Assembly (NCBI GenBank): GCA_033002965.1
Contig: JAURVB010001757.1
Span: 1 to 64,000 of the forward strand
Length of the DNA stretch: 64,000 nt
DNA from: Piper betle
Lineage: Eukaryota > Streptophyta > Magnoliopsida > Piperales > Piperaceae
Direction: 5' to 3'
Part shown: piece after piece, positions 21,593 through 36,500 of the stretch
Layout: every line of letters starts with the position of its first letter
Numbering within the stretch: the first letter of the stretch is position 1
Notes under the pieces: model-generated
The model's input: only the letters and a program-made list of their open reading frames with translations
Told to the model about the DNA's origin: nothing
Database searches by the model: none
Made by a program: the position numbers and the translations under genes

Positions 21593-24500
21593 ATGCAGAA
21601 CCACCACCACCACCATCACGTCCACCAGCAGCCCCAACACCAACTCGCGGCGCTGCTCGCCGCCCGCCCTCCCACGAGACGACGCCCCCTCCCCCTCCCC
21701 TTCCTCCTCCTCCCCGGCGGCGAAAAATCCGGGCGAGGACGCCAGCGAGTCCAACCGCATCGCCGCCCTCGAATCGCTGCGCAGGGCCGTCCTCCACCCC
21801 CACAACGCCTTGCTCGTCGCCCACTTCGCCTCTTTCCTCTCCCAGGGCCTCGCCCAGCTTCTCTCCGACAAGTATATATCCCCCACATCCTCCTTTTTGC
21901 ATTTGAAAATGTGTTCTTGTTGTTGTTTGAAACTTAGATGCTAGATGAACTTAGATTCACTTTTGTGATTGTATAATTTCGGTTGCTAATGTTGATAAAA
22001 ATGGCTCACTTTTGTAAGCTAAGATAGATTATTATAGCGTTTGTACTAACTTGTTGTATGAAACTTAGATGGAAGAAGAATGGTGCGATTATGTGGTTGC
22101 ATATCTTCGATTGCTAATTTTGATACAAATGGTTTGCTTTTGTAAGTAATTACAAGTAGGGGAGGTTATTTTAGCAGTTAAGGTTGATACAGATGGTGAA
22201 CTTGTGTGAGCAATTACAAGTAGGGTAGGTCACTTCAGCATTTGCGCTAACTTGTTGTTTGAAACTTAGATGCTAGCGAACTGTGTTAATTTATGATTGA
22301 TTTGTTGCAACAGCTAATGTTGATACAAATGGTGTACTTTTGTAAAGTAATTACAAATAGGGTAGGTCATGTTAGTGTTGGTACTAACCAGTTGTTTGTA
22401 TCTTAGATGCTAGTGAACTGTTTGAATTTGTGATTGTAGTTTTGCGGCTGGTAATGCTGATACATAAATGGGGTACTTTCGTAAGCAATTACGAATCGGG
22501 TTGGTTTAGTGTTTGTGTTAACTTGTTTTTGAAACTTAAATGCTAGCAAATTTTTTCAATTAATGATTTTTTTGTTGCGACTGCTAATGTTGATACAAAT
22601 GGTGTATTTTTGTAAGCAATTACAAACAGGGTGTTGGTGAAATTTTGGGTGTTTGTACTAACTTCTTCTTTGAAACTTAGATGCTAGAAGAAATTTCTGA
22701 ATATATGATTGTTTTTGTGATTGCTAATGCTGATGCAAATGGTATACTTTTGCAACCAATTATAAGCATGGTAGGTCTCTTTACCATTTTAACTATCTTG
22801 TCGTTTGAATTGTGTATGCTAGTGAACTGTGTGATTTTATGATTTTATTTTTTTCATTTATATTGAAGTTTTTACAGCTTATACAGGACTAGACTTTAAA
22901 ATTTAAAAGAGTCTAATGAACCAGAAGATGTGGTTTGCAACCAACGTCTGCTACTCATGCATTAATTTTTGCTATTCTTTGTCTTTTCCATATGATTGTG
23001 AAGTTCTGATGTTTTAATTGTATGTCTTGGAAATTTGGATATGTGACAAGATCTTTTGCAGGATTCACTCTGTTAGGCGTCTAAGTGCGATCGTTTATGG
23101 TACACTGTCTTCAGTTATTTGCTCAAGTTTTCTTGGACCCAGTGGATCACAGAACCATGTTATAGTGCAGCCAGTTATTGATCACTTTATCAGTTGGGCC
23201 TTGCCTCTTATTAATGATGGCGTAGGAGGGAATGGGCATGCAGAATTGGCATTGGAAGGTTTGCGTGAGTTTCTTAGCAATGGGGATCCAACTAGAATTG
23301 AAGGTTATGTTCTTCCTATTCTCAAAGCATGTCAGCAGCTTCTTGAGGATGAGAGAACCTCCTTGAGCCTACTCCATCATCTTCTGAATGTTATGTCGTT
23401 AATTTCCTTGAAATTTTCGCAGCAGTTTCGACCTCATTTTGTGGACATAGTGGATCTGCTTCTTGGATGGGCCTTGGTATCCGATCTTTCTGATTCAGAT
23501 AGATGCATCATTATGGACTGTTTTTTGCAGTTCAAGAAACATTGGTTGAATAAATTAGAGTTTCCCCTAGGCTTGCTGTCTAAATTTTTGGGTGACATGG
23601 AAGTTATGCTTAGTGACACAAGCGTGGATACAAACCAGCAGATCAGTAGGCTTCTTGCTTTACTCTCTTGTTTCTCGACTGTTCTTCAAGTCATTGCTTA
23701 TGGCTTATCAGAAGTGAATTTACTAAGTGAGATATATGAGCCCTTGACGGCCATGCTTCCCCAATTTTTGACATGTTTGACTAAAGTTAACGACTTGCAT
23801 GGGTGGTTGACGTGGGCAAATGAATTCTGGAAGTGTCTGAAATTAATGGGGGAAATTCTTGGTGAAAAATTCTCCTCTTTTTACCCTTTAGCATATAATG
23901 CTCTGTTTGATAATTTGAAGAATGGTGTGACATTCTTTTCTTCCACTCACATACATGGGATTCTACACTTGAACGTGGAGTTGCTTTCTGTTCAGGGATC
24001 TGGTCTACAACCTTCTTCTGTTCAAAAGATCCTGAAAATTGATACACCTTTGTCACAGCTTCGTCTACACCCAAATCATCATGTGACTGGAGCTACAGCT
24101 ATTAATTACATCTTCTTGGTTCGGCATCAAAATGAAGAAATTGCCGAAGTGGCCATTCACTCTTTGATGGAAGAATTGGAGGACTTGGCAAGAATGTACA
24201 AAAGCTTTGTGGATAACAGACTGGCGTTTAGCCTAGGAAACCTAAGTCTTACTGCTGGTGACACGGATCATAAACTATGTTCTACTCTTTCGGAGCTTGA
24301 GCTGGTTGCTTTGATTAACTTCGACTTATCAATCTTGTTAAGTGCCATTTGCTTTTGGAACAAGTTAGTCAAAGTAGAGCATATCAGAATTAGTGATAAC
24401 ATCTTAAACAGAATGATATTGTTTATTTTTGAAAACCTGTGTCCTTTTGAACATCCTGTCAACAAGTGTGTAAACCTACAAGTCCGCATCCTTAGAATAC

Positions 24501-27500
24501 TTCACAAGCTTAGTGAAGTAGAGCTTCTTGACAAACTTAACTCAAGGGAAAACCTGTCATTATCTACAGTTTTTGAGGTTCGTGGAGAAGAAAATCAAGC
24601 CGGAAGAGATGGTAGGAAATTATGCTTCTCTGTGATTTTTGAGTGCATGGGAAAGTATAGTGACTGTATTACTAAAGCCCTTCATAATACTTCTCCTTTG
24701 TCGATGAAGCAAATAGCTTTTGAGTGGATTCAAAGCTTTTGTGAGACTGTTTTAGCTCATGCTGAGAATTTGACTATTTACAAATATTATCAAACAGCCG
24801 AATATGTTAGATATAGCAACAAATTATTAGTTTCAATCTTGGATGCGGCATCAGATAAGGAGTTTAAAGTGAGAGGTCATGTTGCCAAGATATTGGGGCT
24901 TCTATTACAGGCAAAGCTGATTGATCCGGAACATTTTCTCTCAGTTGCAGAAGTTGTTCTCGACAGACTTGGGGAACCAGAGAACACCATAAGAGATTCC
25001 TTTATGAACATTTTTTCAATGGTAGCTGTTCTCTCAATGTACAAAAATGGCAATTATGTGGATGAATTTGTTTGTAGTGATGTAAATCATGGGAATAATT
25101 CTAACTTACAATGGAAACAAGTATTTGCCCTTCAGAGGCTGCCTCAACAACTCCATTCACAGCAAGTGGTTTCTGTTTTGAGCTATTTGTCTCAAAGGTG
25201 GAAGGTGCCCCTTGCATCTTGGATTCAGCAGCTTGTTTCTTGTTCTCGTGTTGCAAAGACCTCATTACATGAATCACTTGAGCACATTAGTTGTACAAAC
25301 TTTGACAGCCGATGGATGGACATGAAAGTTGAAGAAGATATGCTGGGTAAAATTGGTTCAGTAAATAGTTTAGCTGGTGTTTGGTGGGCCATTCATGAAG
25401 CTGCAAGGTATTTCATTATTGCTCGACTTCGGACAAGCCTTGGAGGACCTGCTCAGACTTTTGCATCTTTAGAACGAATGCTACTGGATGTGGCACATAC
25501 ATTGAAGCTAGAATCTGATCAAAGTGAAAGTAACATGAATGCTGTATCATCTGGTTCACATTTGTTGCCTATGCGACTTCTATTAGACTTTATGGAGACT
25601 TTGAAGAAAAATGTATTCAATGCTTATGAGGGGTCATGTGTCCTGCCCAGCAGTCCTCGACAGAGTTTACCGTTCTTTCAGGCTAACAGAAAAGTATGTG
25701 AGGAGTGGTTTTCCCGTATATGTGAACCTATGATGACCGCAGGGGTGGCTCTCCATTGCCACACTGCAGTAGTTCAATATTGTTTTCTTCGCCTACAAGA
25801 GCTTAAGCTCATTGTGGAGGCGGTCCTGTTTGAGAACTCTCAGAAGCAAACTGAAAACATTCATGGTCTGAGGACTCGATTTACTAAAGAAGTATTGTCT
25901 GTGTTGCGTATTGCATCTCTGGCCTTGTGTAGAAATCATGAACCTAAGGCCTTGGTGGGTCTTCACAAGTGGACAACTGTATCATTTTCTTCATTGTTTC
26001 GGGAGGAAAACCAAATAATGTCTCCATTTGTTGAACATTTTGGTCATTTGTCATGGATGACAGGCCTTTTTTATCAAGCCCAGGGATCATATGAGATTGC
26101 TTGTGCACACTTCTCTCATCTTCTTCAGTCTGAGGAAAGTCTCAAATTTATGGATTATGATGGAATCCAGTTTGTCATATCACGCATAATTGAGAATTAT
26201 ACAGCATTGTCTGACTGGAAATCACTGGAAGAGTGGCTTTCTGAGCTCCAAGTTCTTAGAACTAGGCATGCTGGTAAAAGTTTCTCTGGTGCTTTAACAG
26301 CAACAGGAAATGAAATGAATGTTATTCATGCATTGGCACGATTTGATGAAGGTGATATCCAGTCTGCTTGGGCCTATCTTGATTTGACGCCTAAAAGCAA
26401 CAGTGAACTTACTCTTGATTGTAATTTGGCTGTTCGGAGAAGCGAGCAGAATCTTCTGCAGGCTTTAATGCTTCAAAGAGATGGCAAGATTGACGAAGCG
26501 TTGAAAGAAACAGAAAAAGGGAAAATGATGCTTGCAGAAGCCTTATCATGTGCCCCCCTTGATGGGCAGAAAGAGTCGGTGGCTTATGCTGCTCAGCTTC
26601 ATTGCATTTTTACTGTTGAAGGTCAACTCCTGGTGAATTGCCAGAAGGAAAAGAACCAGTCAATCTTCTTTTTCAACTCGCTGGAGCAAGTTCTTCAGCT
26701 ACCACTTAACAAAGTTCATCAAGACTGTAGCTTATGGGTAAAAATTTTTCGGACATATCGCAGCATCCATCCTACTTTAGAGATCACTCTGAATTTGGGC
26801 CATAATTTAATGGCTTTAGCCCGTAAACAAAAGAATTTCATGATGGCCCGGCGCCTGAGAACTCTTGTTGAAGACGATCTATTGCCGTCATATGTAGGAA
26901 ATAACAGGGAGTTACTCACGAGTAAAATACAGTATGAAAAGATTCTCTTGATGTATGCTGAGGACAAACATGAAGATGCCTTGATGAGTCTCTGGGATTT
27001 GGTGCACACCTGGCTCAAGTTTTCACAGCAGATGGTGACTGCTGACCCCAAAGATATGCTGAAGTCAATAGCATGTATGAAAATATCAAAATGGTTAAGG
27101 AAGAACTCTTCTTTTGAGAATTCAGTCATTTTGATAGGCAAGATGTGTTCAGACATTTGTGAACTATCTTCATACAGTACAAGCCCTATTTATGAGAGTA
27201 ACATTTTAGGCAAAGATGTTCATCTCTTACCGGACAAGAACAATGGTGTGATCCTTGAACAAGTTGTTGGAACTGTTACAAAGCTTTCTACATTTCTTGC
27301 TCCCAGCTTGTGTAAATCGTGGCTTCATTATGCATCTTGGTGTTATGATCAAGCTAGGTATTTCCTCTTTGCTCCAGAAGCTGTTCAACAACCATGTTTT
27401 ATATCTCCTTTTCTTCAATCAGATATACCCGGGGATCGGTTTCAGCTAACAGAAGAAGAGATTGCTCAAGTAGAAAGCATGGTATGGAGGATATTAGTAA

Positions 27501-30500
27501 TAAATAAGGGTGGAAGTAATGCAGTTTTTGAAGGGAATGAAGATGTAAGCAAAGGTCTTAAACATGAGGGATTTTTTAAAGATTTGGTTGGACAAATTGT
27601 ACATCTAATTCAGTTGGCAGCTGGGTCCCCTGGAATGGATACATCTGATAGGGAATCCCCTTCAACTGTTCTAGAGTCTCAGTTGAAATTTTTATTGTCA
27701 ACACATGTTAAAGTTGATGACCATGATAATAGGGAAATATTAAAGGAAATTATGGATATATGGCTGTCATTTAGGAGAAGACGACTTTCACTTTTTGCGA
27801 GTGCAGCTCATGGATTTTTGCAGTACCTTTCACATTCATCTTTAAGTCATCTTCGGAGTGTCCAGGGAAGTTTGCATCACAAGGCAGCAAACTGCAATCT
27901 GAGAGCTATATTATGTGTTCTGCGCATTCTATCAAATTTTGGTCTGGAGCTAAAGGATTTGTTTGAGTCTTCTCTTGATTCAGTCCCTATATATCCTTGG
28001 CAGGTGAGCATGTGCTAGAAGTTGTTTCAAAATGAGTTTTTCGTTTGTGTGGAATATGTCAGTGAGTGAAATGACGTTAGTGCTAGTGCAGATTGTATAC
28101 TCAGGAAATCTTTAGTCTTTTTTTGGCTTCATTCAGTCAGATGTGCGGATGTATCTATCAACTGTTCCGAAAAATTTCTTCAGTTGTTGCATATAATGAT
28201 TAATTATTTCTAAAAGAATGAATCTTTGTTTGATCTATTTTTCTCATGCAGGAAATTACTCCACAGATATTTGCTCGATTAAGTTCTCATCCGGAACAAG
28301 TAGTGAGAAACATCTTAGTACGCATACTATTGATGTTAGCAAAACTAACACCCTGGTCAATAGTTTACCCCACTCTTGTTGATTTTAATGCATATGAAAG
28401 CCGGCCTTCAGAGGAGCTTCTGCACATAATGAGCTGCCTGGTAATATATAACTAGTTTTACCTTTATGTTTCATATGTGAGTTGATGAATATTTTGTGGC
28501 TATGATTGTTAATTTCGAAACATCAAAAAACGAGGCATATGTAAGTGAGATTTTCATGGCTATAAATTGTTCTAGTTCTGATTTTATAAGTTGAATATGT
28601 TTGTATAAATTGATGTTCTATAGCTGAAGAGCGACCATGGACGATGCTGAAGCGTAGGTAATGCTGTATACATGACACCGAACTGTCCCATTCCTCTCAA
28701 GGCAGGGTGTCTTGTGCATTGGGGGCACTCTAATATTTTGTGATACTTAAATTACTGGGGTATGGCAATGATGACTGACATGTTTAAACATTTTTGGGTG
28801 CAGAATAAGCTATATCCAAAACTTATTCAGGATGTCCAGGTTGTGATAAGTGAACTAGGGATGATAACTGTCCTCTGGGAAGAACAATGGCTTACCACAC
28901 TTCAAGATCTTCATGCAGGTAAGGCGGTTAATTTGTTATTGTAAAATATGATTCTGGACTTCGTATTTATGCAGCATCATAATTATTTATTTTACATGGG
29001 AGTCAGTGATGTTATGCATCATATATATAAGCTACTGTCAGTGATTTCCAATGTGCACATATCATTTATTTCTTGTTAAGTTTAGTATTGAAACCTATTT
29101 ACCTTTTTGAGTGAAGATGTCATACTGACGTATAAATCTGCTAAAAGAAGAAGCTGCACGTGTTGCTGAGAATGCCACATTGAGTCAAAGTGAAAAAAGC
29201 AAGATCAATGCTGCAAGATACGTTGTTGTGATGTCACCTATTATTGTAGCTTTAGAGCGTCGATTGCAATCAACTTCTCGAAAAGCTGATACAGCATATG
29301 AAACATGGTTTCAGGAGGAATATGGACAACAGATAAAATCAGCCATTTTAAAATTTAAGACTCCACCTCTATCTCCTGTCTTACTGGCAGATGTCTGGCG
29401 CCCATTTGATAATATTGTTGCTTCCTTAGCAAATAACCATCGGAAGTCTTCAATTTTGCTAAGTGATATTGCCCCACAGCTCTCACTTCTGTCATCTTCG
29501 GATGTGCCCATGCCAGGCTTGGAGAGGCAAATTTCAACTAATAATACCCATGGAGGTTCAAATGCCAAATATGAAGGTCTTGTGACAGTCTCTTCCTTTG
29601 GTGAGCAGGTGACAATTTTGTCAACAAAGACGAAGCCTAAGAAATTGGCTCTGTTAGGATCAGATGGCCATAAGCACACATATCTCTTGAAAGGAAGAGA
29701 AGATTTGCGTCTTGATGCTAGAATAATGCAGTTACTTCAGGCAATTAATGGTTTTTTACACTCGTGTTCTAATGCCCGTAGTAGCTTTCTTTCCATACGT
29801 TATTATTCGGTAACACCTATTAGTGGTCAAGCAGGCCTTATACAGTGGGTGGAAAATGTTATAAGCATATATAGTGTGTTTAAGTCTTGGCAGAGCAGGG
29901 CGCAGTTGGCCTTACGTTTGGCACCAGAAGCTCCTAAGACAAACAATGCTATTCCTCACATCCCTCGGCCAAGTGACATGTTTTATGGAAAAATCATACC
30001 TGCACTAAAAGAGAAAGGAATACGCCGAGTAATTTCACGGAAAGACTGGCCACAAGAGGTTAAGAGAAAAGTTTTTCTGGATCTGATGAAAGAGACTCCT
30101 AGGCAACTACTTTACAATGAAATTTGGTGCTCAAGTGAAGATTTCAGGGCTTTTAGATTGAAGTTGAATAGGTACTTGAGACAATTAATCTGAAATCTGT
30201 CTTTTGATTAATTACAATTGTATTTTTGTGTTTTCTTTCTTTACAATCATATACTTGCTTTTTGTAGGTTTTCTGGAAGTTTAGCGGCAATGAGTATGGT
30301 TGGTCATGTTTTGGGCCTTGGCGATAGGCATCTTGATAATATTATGATTGATTTATGTAAGGGAGATATTGTCCATATAGATTATAACATATGCTTTGAC
30401 AAGGGGAAGAGGTTGAAGATTCCTGAGATTGTACCTTTTCGTCTTACTCATACAATCGAGGCAGCCTTAGGGTTAACGGGGATTGAGGGAACCTTTAGAG

Positions 30501-33500
30501 CTAATTGTGAGGCTGTTGTTGATATTTTAAGAAAGAAGAAGGATGTTATCTTGATGTTGTTAGAAGTATTTGTTTGGGATCCCCTTCTAGAGTGGACTCG
30601 AGAAGATGACCATGATGAAGCAGCTCTAGGTGGTGAGGAAAGAAAAGGCATGGAGTTAGCAGTCAGCTTGAGCCTGTTTGCCTCAAGGATTCATGCAATT
30701 CGTATCCCATTACAGGTGATTGTAATTCCACCTTCTTTGAAAATATGTGTCTTTACTTATGAACTTAGGTTCCATACTTTGCATATTGGAAGTGCTGCTC
30801 GTAGATGCCATTCATTACTATGTACCTCTTGAATTTGCTATGCTATCTCCTTTTTAAATGTAATTTGGCCTGCCTATGTATTGTGCCATTTGTAAAAGAG
30901 AATATTGAATGTTGTAGTGCGTATGCTTTGCAAGATGTCTGATGGGGGAAAATTGTTAGCAAAACACTGCATCCTCAAGTCCATGGTAACCATTAAGAAT
31001 ATTTATTGCTGTGCTTTCTGGCTAACTGAGTGGTTGTACTGTTTAATTTGTTGTTTGAGAAGGGTTAAACAATATTGGTCATCATGATTTGATTCCTATG
31101 GAGTTGTAGAATTAAATGTTTACATATATATAAAAATGTTGGATCTGTCATCATTGTTCTTTCGATGAAGTCCTGAAATAATATTTTTCAACATTTACTT
31201 GGTGTATATGAAGATTTGAATATTAACTCAGCTTCAGAGTCTATGATCTATTGCTGTTTTTATTTTACCTTGACTATTATGATGGTTAACTATTTCACTG
31301 TTTGCCTATTATGGCCAGGAACATCATGATCTGTTGCTGTCAACTGTACCTGCTGTTCTTTCTGCTCTTGAGGTTTAAAACTCGATTCTATCTTTGAATT
31401 TTCTGTGTTTTTGCTAATTTAATAGCTCAATTTATGAGATTGGGTTTTGTGTCAGAGATTTTTGGATGTGCTAAACGAATATGAAGTGGTCTCCAGTCTT
31501 TTCTTCCATGCAGACGTTGAGAGGTCCAATCTAATCCTTCGTGAGAAATCTGCAAAGTCACTTCTTGCTGAAGCCACTTTAAATGCAGAGAACAGTCGAA
31601 CCCAGTTCGAAGTGCAGGTTCATGAGTTTTCTCAGGCAAAATCTGGCTTGTCTGAAAAGGCCCAAGATGCAGTCGCATGGATCGAACAGCATGGCGAAGT
31701 TATTGATGCTCTACGAACTGAATCAATTTCAAATATCAAATCACCTGGAGCACTTTTTGGCTCGTTAGAGGCCTTGTCTCTAGCTTCCGCTGTTGTAACA
31801 GCTGGGGTTCCACTAACTATTGTTCCAGAACCCACGTTGGTGCAATGCCAGGACTTGGATAGAGAGATTTCAGAATACATTGCTCAAATTGATAACAAAA
31901 TTTCATGTGCTATCAAAGCTCTCCAAGAATATTCTTTGGCATTGCAACGGGTGCTTCCACTGAACTATGTTACTTCCAGTCCGGTCCATGGATGGGCCCA
32001 AGCTTTTCAACTTGTTACAAATCAGCTCTCCTCTGACAATCTTTCTCTAGTAAAGAAGCGAGCCAATGATCTCTTAACCAGGCCAGAAGCAGTTCCTATT
32101 TCTATGCAAACATTCCATCAAGAACTATGTTCCAAAGTGGAAACTTACGCAATAATCATTGAAAAAATTGAGGAAGAGTGTTTAGAACTTACTAACTCAA
32201 TTGGTTCAGGTACTGAAGAAAAAACAAGTGATGGTTTATTTTCTCATTTCATGAAATACATGCAAACTGTTGGTTTTTTGAAAGAAAGTGACTGGCAAAA
32301 GCATATTGAAATTTCTGGAGAGTTAGAAGATAAAAAAGTAAAAATGTTGACTGCATTGCACCATGCAGCTTTTGCTGTTTTTGACAAAGTAAAAAACAAA
32401 GTACTTCAACTTAGAAGTAAACCAAATTGCACAAATGATTGGAAGCAAAGAGAAAATGTCGTAGATTGTTGGTCAGGGACTGCTTTCAGGGAATTTGAGG
32501 AGCAAGTTGAGAGGTGTGTTCTAGTTGCTGGATTTTTAGCAAAGATTCAGAAGCTGTTCAGTGCAGAGAATTGGGGCATCATATCTGAATCTTCCGGGCA
32601 TCCTATTGGCAAAAACTGGGTGTCAGTTTTCCAAGCTTGTTTGATTTCTTGCCAAAACATGATAAACAACATGTTTGAAATTGCCCTTCCAGAAATAATA
32701 AGGTCTGTCATATCATGTGATTCAGAAGTCATGGAGGCATTTGGAACTCTTTCACAAATACGTGGTTCCATTGATACAACACTTGAACAGCTAATTGAGG
32801 TCCAGACAGAGAAAACTTCCTTATTGGAGCTTGAACGAAGCTATCTTGTAAATGTTGGGCTCATCACCGAGCAACAACTGGCTCTTGAAGTAGCAGCTTT
32901 GAAGGAAAGAGATCATCTTTCTTGGGAAGAAGCGGAAGAACTTGCTGTCCAACAAGAATCATGCAGGGCCCAATTGGATAAACTGCACCAAACGTGGAGT
33001 CAGAAGGATTCTCACTCTTCTGTGCTTGAAAAGAAGGAAAGGAGTCTCCAACATGCATTGAATTCTTCCGAGAAGCTTTTTCTGCTGCAGTCAATGTTGT
33101 GCAAGGAGAAGCTCATAAAGGCAAGGCCATTTTGGCTGCATTGACAAAGCCTTTGGCTGAGTTGGAATCAATTGATAAAGCTTTGCCCTTGTTTGCTTCA
33201 TTCTCAAACAATCATCCAGTTGAATTGTCCAGTCTCGTAACATCAGGTTATTCAGTATCGGATTCAATTTGGACTTTCCAGTATCTGCTAGGAAAATCTA
33301 CCTATTTTATTTGGAAAATTGGTATTGTGGATTCAATTCTGAATATGTGTATACATGACCTGTCATATTCAGATGATCATAACTTTGGTTTCGAACAAAT
33401 TTTGTATGTTCTGAGAAAAAAAATCGAATTTATTCTTCTTGAGAGTGTTAATCATTACATACAAAAACGGGTTGTTCCTGCCTTCTTAGCTCAACTGGAG

Positions 33501-36500
33501 GTTGAACTCGAGCATTTCAGAAATTCTTTTGAAATTTTAGATCCGCCATTGAACCAGTTGAAGATCAGTTCAGAAATGGCAAAAAAGTTCTACAAATGCT
33601 TGAGGAATATTGTGATGCTCATGAGGCTGCTCGTGCTGGCACAGTGGCTATTTCTTCCATGAAAAGACAAGTGAGTGAACTGACTGATGCTGCTCGAAAG
33701 ACCATCTTGGAGATTGTCAAAATGCGATGGCTTCATAGTATCTGTTTGGACATGGGAGATAATAATGCCCTTTCTTCAAAGTATTTTGATGACCATGAAT
33801 GGGCGCCCATCATTTTGAACTTGAACAGGACAAAGTTATTGCAAAGTCTGCAATCTGCAATGTCATCTATAGTTCAGTTAGTAGACTGTATTCAACTTTG
33901 TGAAAGGTCTTCCATTTCCGCAGAAGGGCAACTTGAAAGAGCGATGGGTTGGGCATGTGGAGGCCCAAATGTTGGTGGTTATGAAAGTACATCAGCTAAA
34001 AATTCAGGAATTCCTGCTGGATTTTATGATCATTTAACTCAGCGAAGACGATTACTTTCGTCGGCTACAGAGAAAGCATCTGATATTATTAACATATGTT
34101 CTTCTGTGTTGGAATTTGAAGCATCTAGAGATGGCCGATTATCGATGCCAGGAAAGATACCCATTACAAACACCATGAATGAAGGCAGAACTTGGCAGCA
34201 AGCTTATGTGAATGCTCTAACAAGATTGGATATATCCTATCATTCTTTTTCTCGTAAGTCAACCATCACTTCTCTCCTTCCCTAATATGAAGATAATGCT
34301 CAATTTTTATTATTTCAAAAAATTTTATTTTGCAATTAGGTACTGAACTGGAATGGAAGGTGGTACAGAGTAACATGGAAGCAGCAGCAAGTGAGCTGCT
34401 TTCTGCTACTAATGAGCTATCTATTGCCTCCAGAAAGGCAGACTCCATTTCAGGTGCAATTTAATAATTCCATATCAGCGTTTTATTTTGAGAGATATTG
34501 TAATGGAAGATGTTGGTCTGGAAGGCTTTAGAAAATGGAAGCTTGATCTCTTTTCACTGTTGGATAAAGTTTGCTTTTATACCGCTGAACAGCAGACTGA
34601 ATCATGGTTTTCCTTTTGGGCTGCAGTTCCATTTCGGGTAGCTCATCGCTATTCATGAGCTAAAATAATTCATTGCTTCTTATATCAAAGAAATTCTTGT
34701 TTTACTATTATAATATAATACATTGGCACACTGATTTATTAGGTAATTAATGCATTTGGTTCTGATTTGTAGAAGGCTTCCATTTTCATGTTATTTTCAA
34801 GTTTTATGCCTTTCATTCTTAAATGACTGGTTGTCTCGAGATTTTCTTAATTTGATAATGGCTAGTATATAGGTTTCACATTTGCACCCTAAATTTTTTT
34901 AAGATTCTTACCTGGATTTTAGCCAAAAAAATAGATCTGAGCATCCAAACTTTGGCGTAAATGGCTATCAATTTGTGGAATTATGAAGATTTTGAAAAGA
35001 GCAAAGCTCTTGGTGATATCTAAAGAGATTACCCCAAAATCTCACCCAGGCAGGCACAATTTGTTTCTGGAAGAAGTCGAGTTTTTCTCCTCTGAAGGCT
35101 GAGATCTGGGTGAAATTTCACAGGTTCTCACCAAGATTAACATCTTGGGTTCAATTGAGCTTTTGCATACCAACTATAAGATTAGTGGTTCACTATCGTT
35201 TACTTGTTATTTGAATATGTTAGTGATGAACCATCGGCAACTAATGTTTCCTTCCCATATAATACAATTTCAGTGATTTGTGTCCTTTTAGTCAATGTGA
35301 TTTCAGTTGTCTACTTTGGCCATTAAGAATGGTCTTGACTCCATGGTTAGATTGTTAATAGACTGGGATCTAACTAGAAAGTAACCTATACTTGAAAATG
35401 AATCAATCTCAAAATAGAGTAGGAAGAGCGTGAATTTCCTCAAAGATGTATATGTTTTGCTTGTCTCTTGCACGTATGGAGGATAGATCATGGATGTTAT
35501 GGTGTTAATGCAAGTCAACTACCAATACTGCTGCCTTTGACTTTCCTATATGAAATATACAGGAGTAGATATATGACGTTAAAAACGTTGCAGGTAATCT
35601 GCAAAAGATACTCGCTACAATGAGAGAATATGCCTATGAAGCCAGTCGGGCGTTATCTGATTATGCTCGTGTTGCGAATGGATGTACAGCATTAACTTCT
35701 GAATGTGGGCCTATGCTTGAAGAGGTAACTATTTTCTTTATGGAAGCTATTTTTTGCTAATTAGCATCATGCAAGGCTCATTTATTTTCATACTAAAAAG
35801 ATAGGATCAAATGCTTCCCACTTTAATTTTAATATTGAATTTCAGAATCATCCTGATAAAAATATTTTTTTAGTGTTGGCCTACATTTTACATGAACTAA
35901 ATGAGCATGGGATTGTTAATGAAAATTACAATCTTACAACCATGGATGTTGTACCAATGTTTATGTAAGACAAGCTCTGGGTGAATTAGGGTTAATTTAA
36001 TAATAAATACTATATGATTTGTTTGTTTTTTTATTATTTTTGAGATTTTAATGATTTTCTAGTTAAATAAAGATTCTGGCTAACATTAGACTTTTGTTTC
36101 AATAGTTCCTTATGTTATTTTCTCAAGTCAAAAATATATTGTCATAAATCTTGAGTTACACATGTTTATTATTGAAATACAAATTATTGTTTGGCAGATT
36201 CCAAAGTTGTTCGTCCCCTCCTATTCTTCTCGTCTTCTCTTCTTCTCCCAAAGCTCTCTATTCTTTTCTATTTCCCTAAATTTTGTTCATTTTTTAACAT
36301 CATTTTCCATTTTGTACATTCTCCGTCTAGGTTCCTTTGAAGGGTTCTAGCAAATTGGGACCCTCAATTATGGAAAGATCACTATCTTTTTTGAGGGCCT
36401 ATAAAGCTTTAGCCACCCTATTGGATCATAATACAAAGATGACAAGCATTTGTGGATTCTCAAGATTTCTGATAACAAAAATGGAAGGCTAAACATATAA

